Shown here piece by piece: positions 45,258 through 56,484 of a stretch of DNA of 64,000 bases; within the stretch, counting starts at the first letter, position 1, and each line of letters starts with the position of its first letter. The notes under the pieces are model-generated. The model was not told the origin of the DNA and made no database searches. It worked only from the letters and a program-made list of their open reading frames with translations. This DNA is from Rhineura floridana (Eukaryota; Chordata; Lepidosauria; Squamata; Rhineuridae). Location: positions 1,860,501 through 1,924,500 of the forward strand of contig NC_084483.1 of assembly GCF_030035675.1 (NCBI RefSeq), written 5' to 3'. Both the position numbers and the translations under genes were made by a program.

Positions 45258-45330
45258 TTATTATTATTATTATTATTACATCCCACTCTTCCTCCAAAAA
45301 GGAGCCCAGAGCAGCATGCAATGTGATGCT
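45258..45330 (-). mobile_element. Short antisense LINE 3' end
   Basis: A TTA microsatellite, then ACATCCCACTCTTCCTCC and GGAGCCCAGAGCAGCATGC, the reverse complement of an L2-type 3' end. Confidence 0.6.
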
Positions 45331-45699
45331 TTGCCTTGTCGTAGGCTAATGCTTACTTTGTATTACTAGCTATGGAACTGGTTGAGTGAAGGTCACTTCA
45401 GTGCAATTGCAGTGGATGTTGTGAAGTTCAACAGGGAATTGTGGTCCAGGGGAAGATAGGATGGGACTACCTTCAAGATTAGGCATGGAATCCCATTCCA
45501 AGCTGGTTAGTAATCAGATCCCCTCTCCCCTCTATGCTCCTTCCTCACCATTAACCCCAGTTGAAGGCATATTCTGGGGCTACTAAGCCCCAAGGGAGAC
45601 ACCCCACATCACTGCCAGTCACCCATCCTTCCATAGACAGGGAGCATTTAGGCATATTCAAATCATATCACAGCTGTGCCATATGCAGTTGTTGCTTTT

Positions 45700-45815
45700 C
45701 TTTCACATGTAGATTGAACCTTAATGACTTATGTAATATATGGTTGGCCACTGGAGAAAATGAATGCTGGACTACATAGGCCTTTGGTCTGACCCAGCAG
45801 GTCTCTTATATGCCT
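45700..45815 (+). mobile_element. CR1-type LINE 3' end
   Basis: GAATGCTGGACTACATAGGC, then CTTTGGTCTGACCCAGCAGG and TCTTATATGCC. This is the standard phrase at the 3' end of sauropsid CR1 elements, somewhat decayed. Confidence 0.7.
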
Positions 45816-48349
45816 AGAGATGGCTGTTTAGTCTGGACCAGTCAACAGTATCATCTGCTGTGCAGACAACTCAGGGTGTACATATGCAGGTGGTTTGCAG
45901 AGATAGTTTGTGCTATATGCATCTAATCCAGCCCACCTCCAAGTTCCTCTGTCCAGATGCATCATGAAAGCTCCCTCTATCAAGATATGTTATGGCACCA
46001 AATCCATTCTGACTACCCGCATGCATAAAGTTAAACATGTGCATAAAAGTCTAGGGTTACAGTCTGAAAGAGATGTACTGTGTAGACTTGGAAATGCTTT
46101 CTAAACAGCATGCTTTATTTATTCAAGGGCTACATTTTAAACATGTTCATGCTGAGGAGAGCACTACCTGAGAAACTTTTAAGTACTTCAGTAGAAATGA
46201 GAAGTGGATGAAAAATATATTAGTCAAAATATATGAAATTCACAATCATTGCCTGCCAGACTGCAGCACTCTTGAAAAGTGGAGGAACTTCATAATGATT
46301 TCAAATTAACTAATGAGAATAAAAATGATGCTCGGTCTTCTTTTTATAAGCATCTCTGAAGGTTCCTCATAGTTTTGGTGTGTCTAATTTTGCCTGGCCC
46401 TCAAAGGAAAAAAAATCTATATGGGGAGAGCAGACTAAGATGCTGGCTTATTCACATCACAGGGAAATATAAACTGAGGTCAAAAGAAACCGCAACATCT
46501 GGAATGTGAGAAAAGGATTTACTGCTCAAGGCTTAATGAACTCCGAAAATAAAGTTCTCAACTCCGCTAATTTGTTTAGGCTTCAAAGAGGAATAGAACT
46601 TTTTTTAATGGTTCTGCAACATAAACATACACACACACACAATCCCAAGGAGTATATCTGAGCTAAAAGTAGCATTGCATAATGGCCAAGCTGAGAGCTG
46701 AGAGCATCTCTCTTATTTATCAAATATGGTGCAAGCGAAATAGTCATTGCTGGGGATCTATATCCACCTTATTGAAGGGAAAACTATGTATTCAATTGTT
46801 TCAGCATCTGAGGACTAGGCAGTAGGGAGGAGAGTTTCTGTGGTGATACAAGACGGTAATGCATATATCCACATCCAGGATATACTTTTTTTCCACCGAG
46901 ACCTCAACCTGGACTGTGACTCCAAATTTTGTTTGTATAGGATTGAAATCAGCGATGCGAGACAACAAGCACATGTGCAAGGGATTCTTGGGCACCAAAA
47001 AACTGACAACAGTGCCCTGATCTCGGCTAAACTAGAAAGCTGCCCTCCGGACCCACCAGGATCCAGGGTGTGTGCCAAGTAGCTGCTGGTTGCCTTGCTA
47101 ACCAAGAGGGACAGGAGGATGACAGGCAGGCATGGCTCCATAGCTGTGGCGACAGAGACACTTCCTCTCCTGCCAGGGAGCTTGCCTGGGCTGGGGTGGG
47201 TGGTTGGCGTGTGTTCCCAGTCACTTGTAGTCTGCTGTTCATAAGTCAGCTAGGCACACCAGCCAAGGAGAATCAGGCACAGAGCTTTCTGCAACCACAG
47301 AAGGTGGGGAGAGAGGAAGAGGAGGAGGAGGACAGGGGCTCTTGCCCCTCCCCTCTGGCATTTGGGGCTTGTACAAAGGTGCCAGCAGCAGCAGGCAGGG
47401 AGACAACCCGTTTCTGTTGTGTTGGGCTACAGTTTGGTTTTCCTTTTTTTTTGCAAGGCTCATGACTGAGAGAGCAACATAGTCTCTCTTCCACATTCTG
47501 GTGTGCCTTTGCACCGGCCTTTTCAAGCTACAGTCAGTTTCTTCCCACAGGGACTCCCCATAGAAGTACAGACATGGAGCATTTGACTTCTGGAGTAAAT
47601 TGCTGATGTTCTTTCTCTCTGGGTTTCCTCCTAGGAGGAGAAGAAAATTAGCTGCTTTCTCACAGTCTTTTGCAAAGTAACAGAGAAGGGAGGAGTCTGT
47701 CTTTCAAAAGGGCACTCAGATCAATTCTTTCTGCTCAGGAAGGCAAAAGAGTTTACTCTCTAATCCCGAATCCTTCTCACTGTCTCTTTCAAGCATCCCA
47801 GGGGAAACAGCAGTAAATTTCAGCTGGATCTTATAGCGGTAATTTAACACCAAACTGTCACTCATCAAGTACAAATCATAGAGTGGTAGGAGCGTATCCA
47901 GCTGTAGACCCAGTGGTATGAACATAGCTGCTGGATCTACATACAGAACAGAGTTTCTGGATTGCGGCCCAGATCCTCTTTAACACTGATGCACTTCTCA
48001 AGGAGAGCTAAAAGCTTAATCAGAGGGGTCTCTTGGAACACCATGAACCAAATTATGGGTGGGCTTAGTTTCACTCAATGGCTCTAACCTAATTTCTTTC
48101 TTCAGGGATGTAATAGGCACTGTAGCCCCCAAAGAACTCAGGAATATGCGTGTGTATACATGCATGTGTGTGTATTTATATGTGTGCGAGTGTATGTGTG
48201 TATGTGCATCTGTATATTCTAACTTTGTGATAAAATGGACACAGGTCATTGAGCAGCGTAATAGAAATAGGTCACAAGCTATGGGTTTGCAATTTTCTGA
48301 ACAGCAGGGGCAAGAGCTTAAAAATTCCATAGAAACATCCTCATGATAT
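45816..48349. other. Long unassigned stretch
   Basis: Nothing was recognised over 2.5 kb apart from a CACACACAC run at 46,630 and TG-rich simple sequence at about 48,150-48,210. Around 47,050-47,480 the G+C content rises and open frames lie on both strands (up to 131 residues), but no domain or splice-supported exon was seen. Confidence 0.5.
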
Positions 48350-48715
48350 TGATGTGGAATTTTCCACTTTACTGTCATGATGGGAGTGTGTACTAAGAGG
48401 GGTATGTGGGAAAAGTTATGAACTGTTTCAAATTTCCCGCCTGTATCTAACTGTCTGCAGGGAATTACTGCGCACCCTTTGCAGAGCACGTCGCAGCTAA
48501 GAATTCTCCTGTTTGCTGTATGGGATCACATGTCATTAACAGTCACTGGGGTATATAAGACTGTGCTGATGTCTGTTCTGGTAGACATGCTTGTGGGATC
48601 GCTGTCTCTGTTTACGTAAGTAATAAAGCTAGCTTTCTGTCTGAAAGTCTCGTGTGCACTTAATCCTGGGTTCGAGCCACCCCTACGTGGCTATCTATAA
48701 AAGATATCCACGACA
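48350..48715 (+). repeat. Probable solo LTR (endogenous-retrovirus type, fossil)
   Basis: It opens TGATGTGG and closes CCACGACA, an imperfect inverted pair of TG...CA type, and is flanked by a 4-bp repeat ATAT (48,346-48,349 and 48,716-48,719). Inside, GTATATAAGA (near 48,551) suits a TATA box and AATAAAGC (near 48,621) a polyadenylation signal about 70 bp downstream, the usual U3-R-U5 order. A 4-bp target repeat and 366-bp length fit class I retroviral LTRs. No internal region lies on either side. Family and age are not known. Confidence 0.65.
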
Positions 48716-49485
48716 ATATCATTTGTGCAATGTATTTGAAGTTGAGTTTGTTAGGTTGGATATAAATTGTTTTGTTTAAATTGTATTATGCTGATATTTT
48801 CACAGTTAAAAAGACTGTAATTTAAAAAAATCTAAATTTTAAAAAATATGAATAGAAGTTGAGTTGTTGGCAAGAAGAACTGCTCTCCCATGCTTTGCAA
48901 CCTGGAGAAGATTTAGACCAGCAATGGGACCATTCCAGTTTAAGAACCAGGCTCCTGAACTGCAAATAATTACACACACTGAAAGCAGGATCAAGCCACT
49001 TGATTGGTACAATCACGGTGTAACAGTGATCGAAAACACTGACAGCCGCTCACGCTGAATTGTCAGTAAACCCACCACTTAAAAAATTCAATTGTAAAGG
49101 CTTAATGAAGTTAAAGAAACAGACTTTTACAGGCATAAGGGCACTTTGCCAATGCTGAGCCTACACTGTACATAGTCAAATGGAAACAAATATTCATTAA
49201 ACTTAATCCTAATAAAGAGCAACTTTTTGTTTTTACCAAGAAGTGGGATAGTAGAAGATAAATATGAAGAACTTGTTCTCCTCAATAGGAGATGTGAGAT
49301 CTCTGTTTAGATTGCCCAGTGTTTTGATTTATACTTGAAGGCAGCTGCAGGGCCAGGAGGACTCCTAAGGGTGTTGCTGGGGAGATGGTACAACCTTTCC
49401 ACATGCTATTTTCCTATTCTGAACTGCACCCTCAAAGACAAAATTTGCCCCACAAATGTATGTTTTCTCCAGTGGGACAAACAGT
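48716..49485. other. Unassigned
   Basis: Nothing recognised. Confidence 0.5.
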
Positions 49486-49750
49486 AGCTTTGATGTTGTT
49501 GTTATTATATGCCTTCAAGTCGATTATGACTTATGATGACGCTATGAATCTTTGTTGGATATATTCATAGGGTTTTCATGGTAAGAGGTATTCAGGGATG
49601 GTTCACCATTGCCTTCCTCTAAGCCTATGGCACCTGGTATTCCCAGGCAGTCTGCCAACCAAGTACTAACCAGGCCTGACCCTGCTTAGCTTCTGAGATC
49701 AGACAAGACTGGGCGTGTTCAGGGTAGTATGGCCATAGAGGAGCTTTGAT
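49486..49750 (-). mobile_element. 5S rRNA-headed SINE with BovB-type tail
   Basis: The element occupies 49,495-49,741, flanked by AGCTTTGAT on both sides (49,486-49,494 and 49,742-49,750). On the minus strand it begins with a 5S rRNA-like segment (rightmost, about 49,738-49,622): GGCCATACTACCCTGAACA, AAGCTAAGCAGGGTCAGGC, CCTGGTTAGTACTTGG. A BovB-type tail with GTCGATTATGACTTATGA and TTGTTGTTATT (as read on plus) finishes it. The internal 5S promoter boxes drive pol III transcription in this class. 5S-headed, BovB-tailed SINEs (5S-Sauria type) are known from lizards. Confidence 0.92.
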
Positions 49751-50964
49751 AGAAGGATGTAATTTAGACTAGGAAAATGACTTGGACAAAGGGCATAGAT
49801 TCCCCTCTCCCAGAAATGCTTTTCTGATCAAAATTGAACTCCTCTCCACCAGTGGCTGCCTGTAAGTAGAAATCAAAACACTGGAAGATCACTTTCATCT
49901 CATTCAATTTGGCCTCATGTCATACCCCTGATTTATCAAGCCCTGTATTGATTGATATTTATTTATGGTCATAGACCAAACTGGGCCTTGTATTGTCTAC
50001 CCCTATTGACATCAGTTTTAAATTTTAAAAGAATTGTCTGCCCTCTAGTTAACAGTTTACAAAAATTAACTGGAAAACATTCTGTAGTGAAACGTTAATT
50101 GTTTTGAAGTCAGAATTGTTAAGGCATATATATATGTGATCAAAATGTGTTTGTTCCCACAGCTAAGAATATAGGCCTTCAGTACTGGATTTTTAAATAA
50201 CCCCCTTCTGCTCCAGTTGGAAGAAGTAATTATTTCTGAACAGAGGATTTAACTAAAGATTTCCCTTCCCTACTATTGATTTAAGATTAGCTCATACATT
50301 ATGCCATGCAGTAAAATATTTTTATGATGCTACTTCCAACGGCTTAAACAACTGTAGTTCAAAATCTTGAAATCTGAAGGAAGAATAAAAGTGGAAATGT
50401 TGACATTTTGTGAAACATGATGAAAAATTGCAATAGATTGTCAAAAATGCCAAAACATGGCATTTACAGTGAAATTATGTCCTTTTTAAATATGAAATAT
50501 TTAAAGTGATTCGTTTGCAATAATTACCTAATCGTTATTATTTTGCTTTCAGGCTGTTTGTGTAAGATTAAGTTACTGCAATTCCAAATAATACCAAGGG
50601 ACCTACTGTCATGGCTCTTTAGCCAAATGAATCGTAGTCTCTTGTAAACAATCTTGTGATCTGATTTCCAGAGGGATGAAAGTTGTAGAAGGCCAGGGAT
50701 TTGTGATGGATTTACACATATACTGTTTCAGTTAAGTTACCAAGGTCGACTTAACAACCCTTTTCCTCAGAGTCTAAAACATACTTGCCACCCACTCCCA
50801 GTCACACTGTATGCTAGGAAGTAGGCAACAGCATTGCAAAGGGATTCTTGAACTTCAGTGAAACTCCAATATACGCTGTTTTTAAGAGACATGAGGATTG
50901 CTTTAACAAGCCACATAGAGTTATTAGAAAGTTTGTTTTCACTAATGTGCACGAGCAGAACAGA
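49751..50964. other. Unassigned
   Basis: AT-leaning and unrecognised. Confidence 0.5.
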
Positions 50965-51150
50965 ATTCTGGGTACTATAGTTTGTGAAGGGTGCTGAGAG
51001 TTGCTAGGAGATGCCCTATTCCCCTCACAGAGCTACAATCCCCAGAAGAGGGGCTGCCTGTTCAACCCCTCTGGCCACTGGAGCTCTGTCAGGGGAACAG
51101 GAGTCTCCTAACAACACTCAACACCTTTCACAAACAACATTTCCCAGGAT
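50965..51150. repeat. Foldback element with 70-bp arms
   Basis: The left arm (50,965-51,034) starts ATTCTGGGTACTATAGTTTG and ends CCCCTCACAGAGCT. The right arm (51,082-51,150), read in reverse, starts ATCCTGGGAAATGTTGTTTG and ends CCCCTGACAGAGCT. Roughly 80 percent of bases pair. The middle, about 47 bp, is loop. The left phrase is shared with the palindromic element at 41.63 kb, so this is probably a DNA-transposon family. Outer borders are not clear. Confidence 0.8.
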
Positions 51151-51514
51151 CCTTTAGGGGAAGACATGACTGTTTAAAGTGGAATAAACGTCTGGTGTGG
51201 ATGTGGCCTTGGTCATTTAGTGGTGACACAAGAAAGGGCCTCCTCTCTCAGTTGTCAACCTGGTTATGGACCTCTCTCTATTAGAGGTGCATAGAGCACT
51301 TTTGCTGCTGGGGTTTCAGTGTCATTTAAAGACAGTTCTTTTCATGCAGGCCTTAGGAGAAAACTAAAAACGTCTGAGTGAGACTAGGTGAAAGTAAAGC
51401 AATCAGTTTATTTCAGGAGTATGGCTTGTTTCAAATGTATTATTTGTTGACAGTATTTTTTAGGGCTGGTTGTATCGCTGTCTTAATGTGCCAATTGCAA
51501 ACCACTCTGGGTCC
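51151..51514. other. Unassigned spacer
   Basis: The 3' end of the foldback may continue to about 51,212 (GTGGATGTGGCC). Nothing else was recognised. Confidence 0.45.
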
Positions 51515-51905
51515 TGTTGCATATGGACTGCTTTCAAGTCAATCCCGACTTATGGCGACCCTTTGAATAAGGTGTTCATGGTCAGTGGTATTCAGAGGGG
51601 GTTTACCATTGCCTCCCTCTGAGGCCAGTCCTCCCCAGCTGGCCAGGGCCTGCTCAGCTTGCCACAGCTGCACAAGCCAGCCCCTTCCTTGTCCACAACT
51701 ACCAGCTGGGAGGCAACTGGGCTCCTTGGGACTATGCAGCTTGCCCACGGCTGCACAGGTGGCAGGGCACGTCACCCCTGAGCCACTCACTGTGAGGTGA
51801 TCTTTAGCTGGCCCTTTACACCCAGGAGACACAAGCGGGGATTTGAACTCACAGACTCTGGACTCCCAGCCAGGCTGTCCTCCCCACTGTGCTATATCAG
51901 CTTTA
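51515..51905 (-). mobile_element. Second copy of the long tRNA-headed SINE
   Basis: The reverse complement matches the 42.3-kb SINE along most of its length, roughly nine bases in ten by eye. It has the head (GATATAGCACAGTGGGGAGG), box-B-like GAGTTCAAATCCCC, the core with CATAGTCCCAAGGAGCCCAG and the BovB-type end with GGGTCGCCATAAGTCGGGAT. The tail is AGCAGTCCATATGC. No clean target repeat was found. Confidence 0.85.
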
Positions 51906-54029
51906 TAAGAGGCAGGATAAAAATACAGCCAGCTAAATAAAGTAGCTAATTGGAAGGGTACAGTACAGAGATCCAAAATAATAATGTCTGTGATGTGATT
52001 GTGCATAAGGCATTTTGGTGTGATTCAATCCAGGCTACTATAAGGCTTGCTTCTGATACTAGATAGCAATGAAGTTGCCATTAAAATGGGGTGTTGCTTA
52101 GAATCCTTTCTGTATGGGATGTTGCTTGTGATAAGCGTCTCCTATATGCTTTGGACTGACTTTAACCATACTGGGAAGGGGGAGGCCTTTCTCTTTAATG
52201 GGGCTTCATTGCTGTGGTTAAAACTGGCCCAAACCACATTGGAACCCTTTCACACAAATGATTTTCCCCCATGGGAAAGGTGTGCAAATGGTTTCCTCTT
52301 CCTCTTGCAACCACATTCCAAAGGTGATGTTTGAAACAAGCCTCCCCAGCAATATTCTAGGACTAGATTTCCCCCCAGTCAACTTTAAATAGTCTGTTAT
52401 ATTAAACTGAAATGTGCTGATAGGAAAGGAAAATGAAATTCACAGTTAATCCACAGTCCCAATAGCTGGTTTGATTGTCTTAGTAACATGGCAAACAATT
52501 TATTTGGGAAATGTTATTCCTATTACTGCTATAATTTCTTTTAATACAGCAGAAAGAATCAGATTGAAATATGACCCAGAAGCTGCACTTACCTCAGACT
52601 GCTTAATATGCTTATGCTGTTACCATGCCACCATGGTACGCCTTTCTCAGTTAGTCTTCTATATATTCATACCTCCTGTGTGCCAGGAAAACCTCTTTGA
52701 TTAGTCACACTAAACCACCGCTTAAGTGGTATGCATTTTTCTCAGAACTATATTTTTCATAATCAAGTAATAAATTCTGGGACTAATCATAAGTAGTATC
52801 TTTTCTATGCATGTGCAAAGAAATTCATCAAGACTTTTCTCCAACCTTATTCAGAATAAAACACCTGAGAAGGTATATGCTTCTGACTCAAAAGTTCAAT
52901 TCATAGAGTCAAAGTGTGGACTCTGAAATCTACGTTAAGTTTTAGAAGGGACATGTTTTATGGAGTTCTTTTGTTGTTAAGTGATTTCTGATTAAAAATG
53001 AAGGAGGGTATGATTTAGCTCTTATTATCGTTTATTAAAAAGAAATCTTTCCCCCACCCATTGATTTGGCAAACAAACTGGGACCATCTAAACATGAGAG
53101 TACATTATGATGTTACACTATCAAAAAAACATTACTTTTCTCTATGTGTGATCCTTCAGAACCAGAGCATATCGACTCTGATGATGGCTGATGATTGAGC
53201 CAAGCTTCAAACAATGTTATATATCAATATATAAAACGAGAGAGTGTGGTAGAATATTATTCTTCAAGCTACTCAGTGGTCCTGCAATGACAGATTATTT
53301 AAAATTGTGCCATAGGTGTAACCTAATTCTTCCATATTCATATTATTACATGTGTGGCTTTGAAAGAGAAAGAAAGCACAATTCTAATCTATCATAATGC
53401 CCCTCCAGGTGAGATCAATTATAGAGCCATTTCTACAACCAGTGCATTCTTTATGTACATGTACACCATATCCATCTCACTATTATTCCATTGGAGCTTT
53501 TTTAAAAAAAGAAAAAACAACCAGTGAGTGCAATGCTTCAGATACTATAGCAGGCATGGCAACAGAATATGACACTTATGCTAATCTGCACCCTGCTGTG
53601 GAAATACATACACAAGGATTCCATTACCGCATTCATTAGGCTGCAGTACACTTCATCATGAATAGGGATTATGAACTACAATAGACTGAAAACAGTTGAT
53701 TGAGTCCATTTAGCCAAATCTCTATGACACTGGCCAAATATTTCAGAAATCAGGAACTGCTGGAAGAAATTCAAGTATTTTGAATGGGTGTTGAGTCCTT
53801 AAAAAAACACCATACAACTTCTGAACGTTACATTTACAGAAAGAAAAGACTGGGATAATGTGAAGCACCTAGACTTTCAGAGGGATAATTCATTATACAA
53901 CCACGAGAGTGGCTGTATACTATAGTCAGCATGGATTTTTCACATTCTACAATGTTAAATTTAAAATATCCTCCCATGCCATTCTGATGCTTCCCATAAG
54001 CTCATTTCAAAACAAAACCTTACATAACT
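51906..54029. other. Long unassigned stretch
   Basis: Nothing recognised over 2.1 kb. The frames found here are short and have no domain. Confidence 0.5.
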
Positions 54030-54042
54030 TACAAAAGAGGAG

Positions 54043-54800
54043 GTGGAAGAGCAACAGCAGGTGGTCGCAGAAGGTGGTAGCTTTGGAGAGGATCAACAAA
54101 GTGGAGGAAACTCCGTGGGAAAGGGTGACAGGAGCAGAAGAGCTAGAAGAGACTCTTCACCAGTGGAGCTATGGAACCGCTTTCAACCACTCGAGGAGGA
54201 GACTGGAGGACAGCCGGTGGTGGAAGAATTACAGGAGACCCCGTGCGACAACGAGCAAGAGACTGAAGCTCAATCAAGCAAGGTCAATGAAACCACGCCC
54301 CACAACAAGAAGAGAAGAGTACTAGTAGTGGGAGACTCCCTACTGCATGGGATTGAAACCCAAGTATGCCAAGAAGACCCGTGGACTCACCAGGTATGCT
54401 GTCTACCAGGAGGACGGATTAGAGATGTGACGGAAAGTTTGCCATCACTCATCAAGCCCACTGACAGGTATCCCTTTCTCCTCATCCATGTAGGAACAAA
54501 TGATACTGCCAAACAGAGCTATGAAGAATCACATCAGACTTTGAAGCTCTGGGAAGGAAACTCAAGGACTTTGGGGCCCAGATAGTTTTTTCATCCATCC
54601 TTCCAGTACTTAGAAGAGGAGTAGAAAGGGAAAGAAAAATACTCCGTGTGAATGAAGGTGGTGCTGACGTGAGAGATTTGGATTCTGGCACCATGGGCTA
54701 TGCTTCCTGGAAGATGGATTGCTGGCAAGTGATGGGTTGCATCTCACAAGGACTGGGAAGAATGTGTTTGGCCACAGCATGGAGAAGTTCATCAGGAGGG
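54043..54800 (+). pseudogene. CR1 ORF1, SGNH esterase domain
   Basis: The frame at 54,043-54,585 is open for 180 residues. After an acidic, glutamine-rich N-terminus comes VLVVGDSLLHGIE (the GDS block with the nucleophile serine). VCCLPGGRIRDVTESLPSLI (the Gly block) and FLLIHVGTNDTAKQ (the GTND block) follow. Sauropsid CR1 ORF1 carries this domain. It is thought to help membrane or RNA handling, but this is not settled. The frame is lost near 54,540, and FEALGRKLKDFGAQ-like text continues in another frame. The N-terminal PHD-like finger of complete CR1 ORF1 is not seen. Confidence 0.85.
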
Positions 54801-54837
54801 CTTTAAACTGAATTGTAAGGGGGAGGGAGACATAAAC

Positions 54838-56121
54838 TTGGTGGTAACGGCTGATGAAGGCTTGTGCACAGTAATGGGAGCAGAGAGATCGGCTTTAATA
54901 GGGACCAGTGACAGTCCTCAGAAAAATGTAGTAAGGAAGCCAAGCCATAAATCACATGGTCTTCGATACATGTATACTAATGCGCAGAGCGTGGGAAACA
55001 AGCAGGACAAACTTGAACTCTTAATACAGGAGGGCAATTACGACTTGATAACTGAAACTGGGTGGGATGACTCCCATGACTGGAATACAGCAGTTGAAGG
55101 ATATAACTTGTTCAAAAAGAACAGAAGGAATAAAAGGGGAGGTGGAGTCGCGCTATATGTGAAAAATATATATCCCTGCACAGAAATACAGGAAGATGAG
55201 CTTGGTAGTTCCACCGAGAGTATCTGGATTAAAATTAATGGGGCAAGTAATAAAAGGAATGTGGTGCTTGGAGTCTATTACCGACCACCCAATCAAGGAG
55301 AAGACGAGAGTATAACTTTTGAAAAGCAAATGGCCAATGTTTTGAGGAGGCATGATGTAGTAGTAATGGGGGATTTCAATTATCCCGATATCTGTTGGGA
55401 GACAAATTCTGCCAAACACGGCCCCTCCAAGAAATTTCTGACTTGTGTTGGAGATAACTTTCTCCTACAGAAAGTGGAGGAAGCAACCAGAGGATCAGCC
55501 ATCCTGGACTTGATTCTAACCAATAGAGATGATTTGGTGGATGAAGTGGCAGTTACGGGAACTCTGGGGGAAAGTGACCACACCATACTTGAATTCTTGA
55601 TTTTAACAGAAGCAAAAGCTGAGAGTAGCCATACGCGCACCCTGGACTTCAGGAAAGTTGATTTTAATAAACTCAGACCAATTAGAGATGACCTGAAAAC
55701 AAAAAAGGAAACGTACAGGAAGTGGAAAGAAGGCCAGGCCGCAAAGGAAGAGTACAGGGAGGTATCACGGAATTGCAGGGATGGTGTCAGGAAGGCTAAA
55801 GCTGAGAATGAGCTGAGGTTAGCGAGAGATGCTAAATGCAACAAAAAAGCTTTCTTCACTTATGTCCATAGTAAAAGACAGAGAAAAGAAATGGTGGCAC
55901 AGCTACTCAATGAGGATAGCAAAATGATAACAGATGACAAAGAAAAGGCAGAAGTCCTCAATTCCTACTTTGGCTCAGTCTTCTCCCCAAAAAAGGATCT
56001 GTGACCGTCCTGGGAAACATGAAGTAGAAGAGGCAAGACTGGAGCTTAAGATTGATAGACAAATGGTCAAGGAATACCTAATCACTTTGAATGAGTTCAA
56101 ATCAGCAGGGCCCGATAAACT
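54838..56121 (+). pseudogene. CR1 ORF2 endonuclease and linker
   Basis: The frame at 54,838-56,004 holds YMYTNAQSVGNKQDKLELLI, the DLITETGWDDSHDW block, GGGVALYVKN, VLGVYYRPPNQGED, VVVMGDFNYPDICWE and the SDHTILEF block. These are the metal and catalytic sites of APE-type endonucleases (N, E, D and SDH blocks visible). In intact CR1 the block reads ITETWWDD, and here some residues differ. A frame change near 55,990 moves the linker (DRPGKHEVEEARLELKI) to the next frame, which then runs into the nested BovB piece. Confidence 0.85.
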
Positions 56122-56484
56122 GCAGTGCTGGAAGAGAGCTTTGCGCATACCATGGACTGTGAAAAAGAAAAATAATTGGGTGTTAGAACAAAGTAAACCA
56201 GAACTGTCACTAGAAGTTAAAATGATGAAACTGAGGTTATCCTACTTTGGACACATAATGAAAAGACATGATTCACTAGAAAAGACAATAATTCTGGGAA
56301 AAACAGAAGGGAGTAGAAAAAGAGGAAGGCCAAAGAAGAGATGGATTGATAAAGGAAGCCGCAGACCTGAACTTACAAGGGCTGAACAGGGTGGTTCATG
56401 ACAGATGCTGCTGGAGGTCACTGATTCATAGGGTCGCCATAAGTCGTAATCGACTTGAAGGCACATAACAACAACAACAACAAG
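56122..56484 (+). mobile_element. BovB 3' end nested in CR1
   Basis: It starts in the BovB C-terminal coding part (CWKRALRIPWTVKKKNN, YFGHIMKRHDSLEKTIILGK, KRGRPKKRWID) and ends with GGGTCGCCATAAGTCGTAAT and a CAACAACAACAACA tail. It interrupts CR1 between GPDKL and the following AEELSEPLS block. It happens to lie in the same frame as the CR1 linker before it, giving a continuous open frame across the junction (55,934-56,401). No clear target repeat. Confidence 0.9.

Noticed and set aside
47070-47465. 131-residue frame in a GC-richer patch, possible exon
   Set aside because: Open frames lie on both strands and are explained by composition; no domain, no convincing splice pair.
49622-49738. 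True 5S rRNA gene
   Set aside because: A BovB-type tail follows, and a 9-bp target repeat flanks the whole, so it is a SINE; it also has several base changes.
53909-54325. 138-residue plus frame overlapping the start of CR1 ORF1
   Set aside because: Out-of-frame shadow of the CR1 ORF1 coding sequence.
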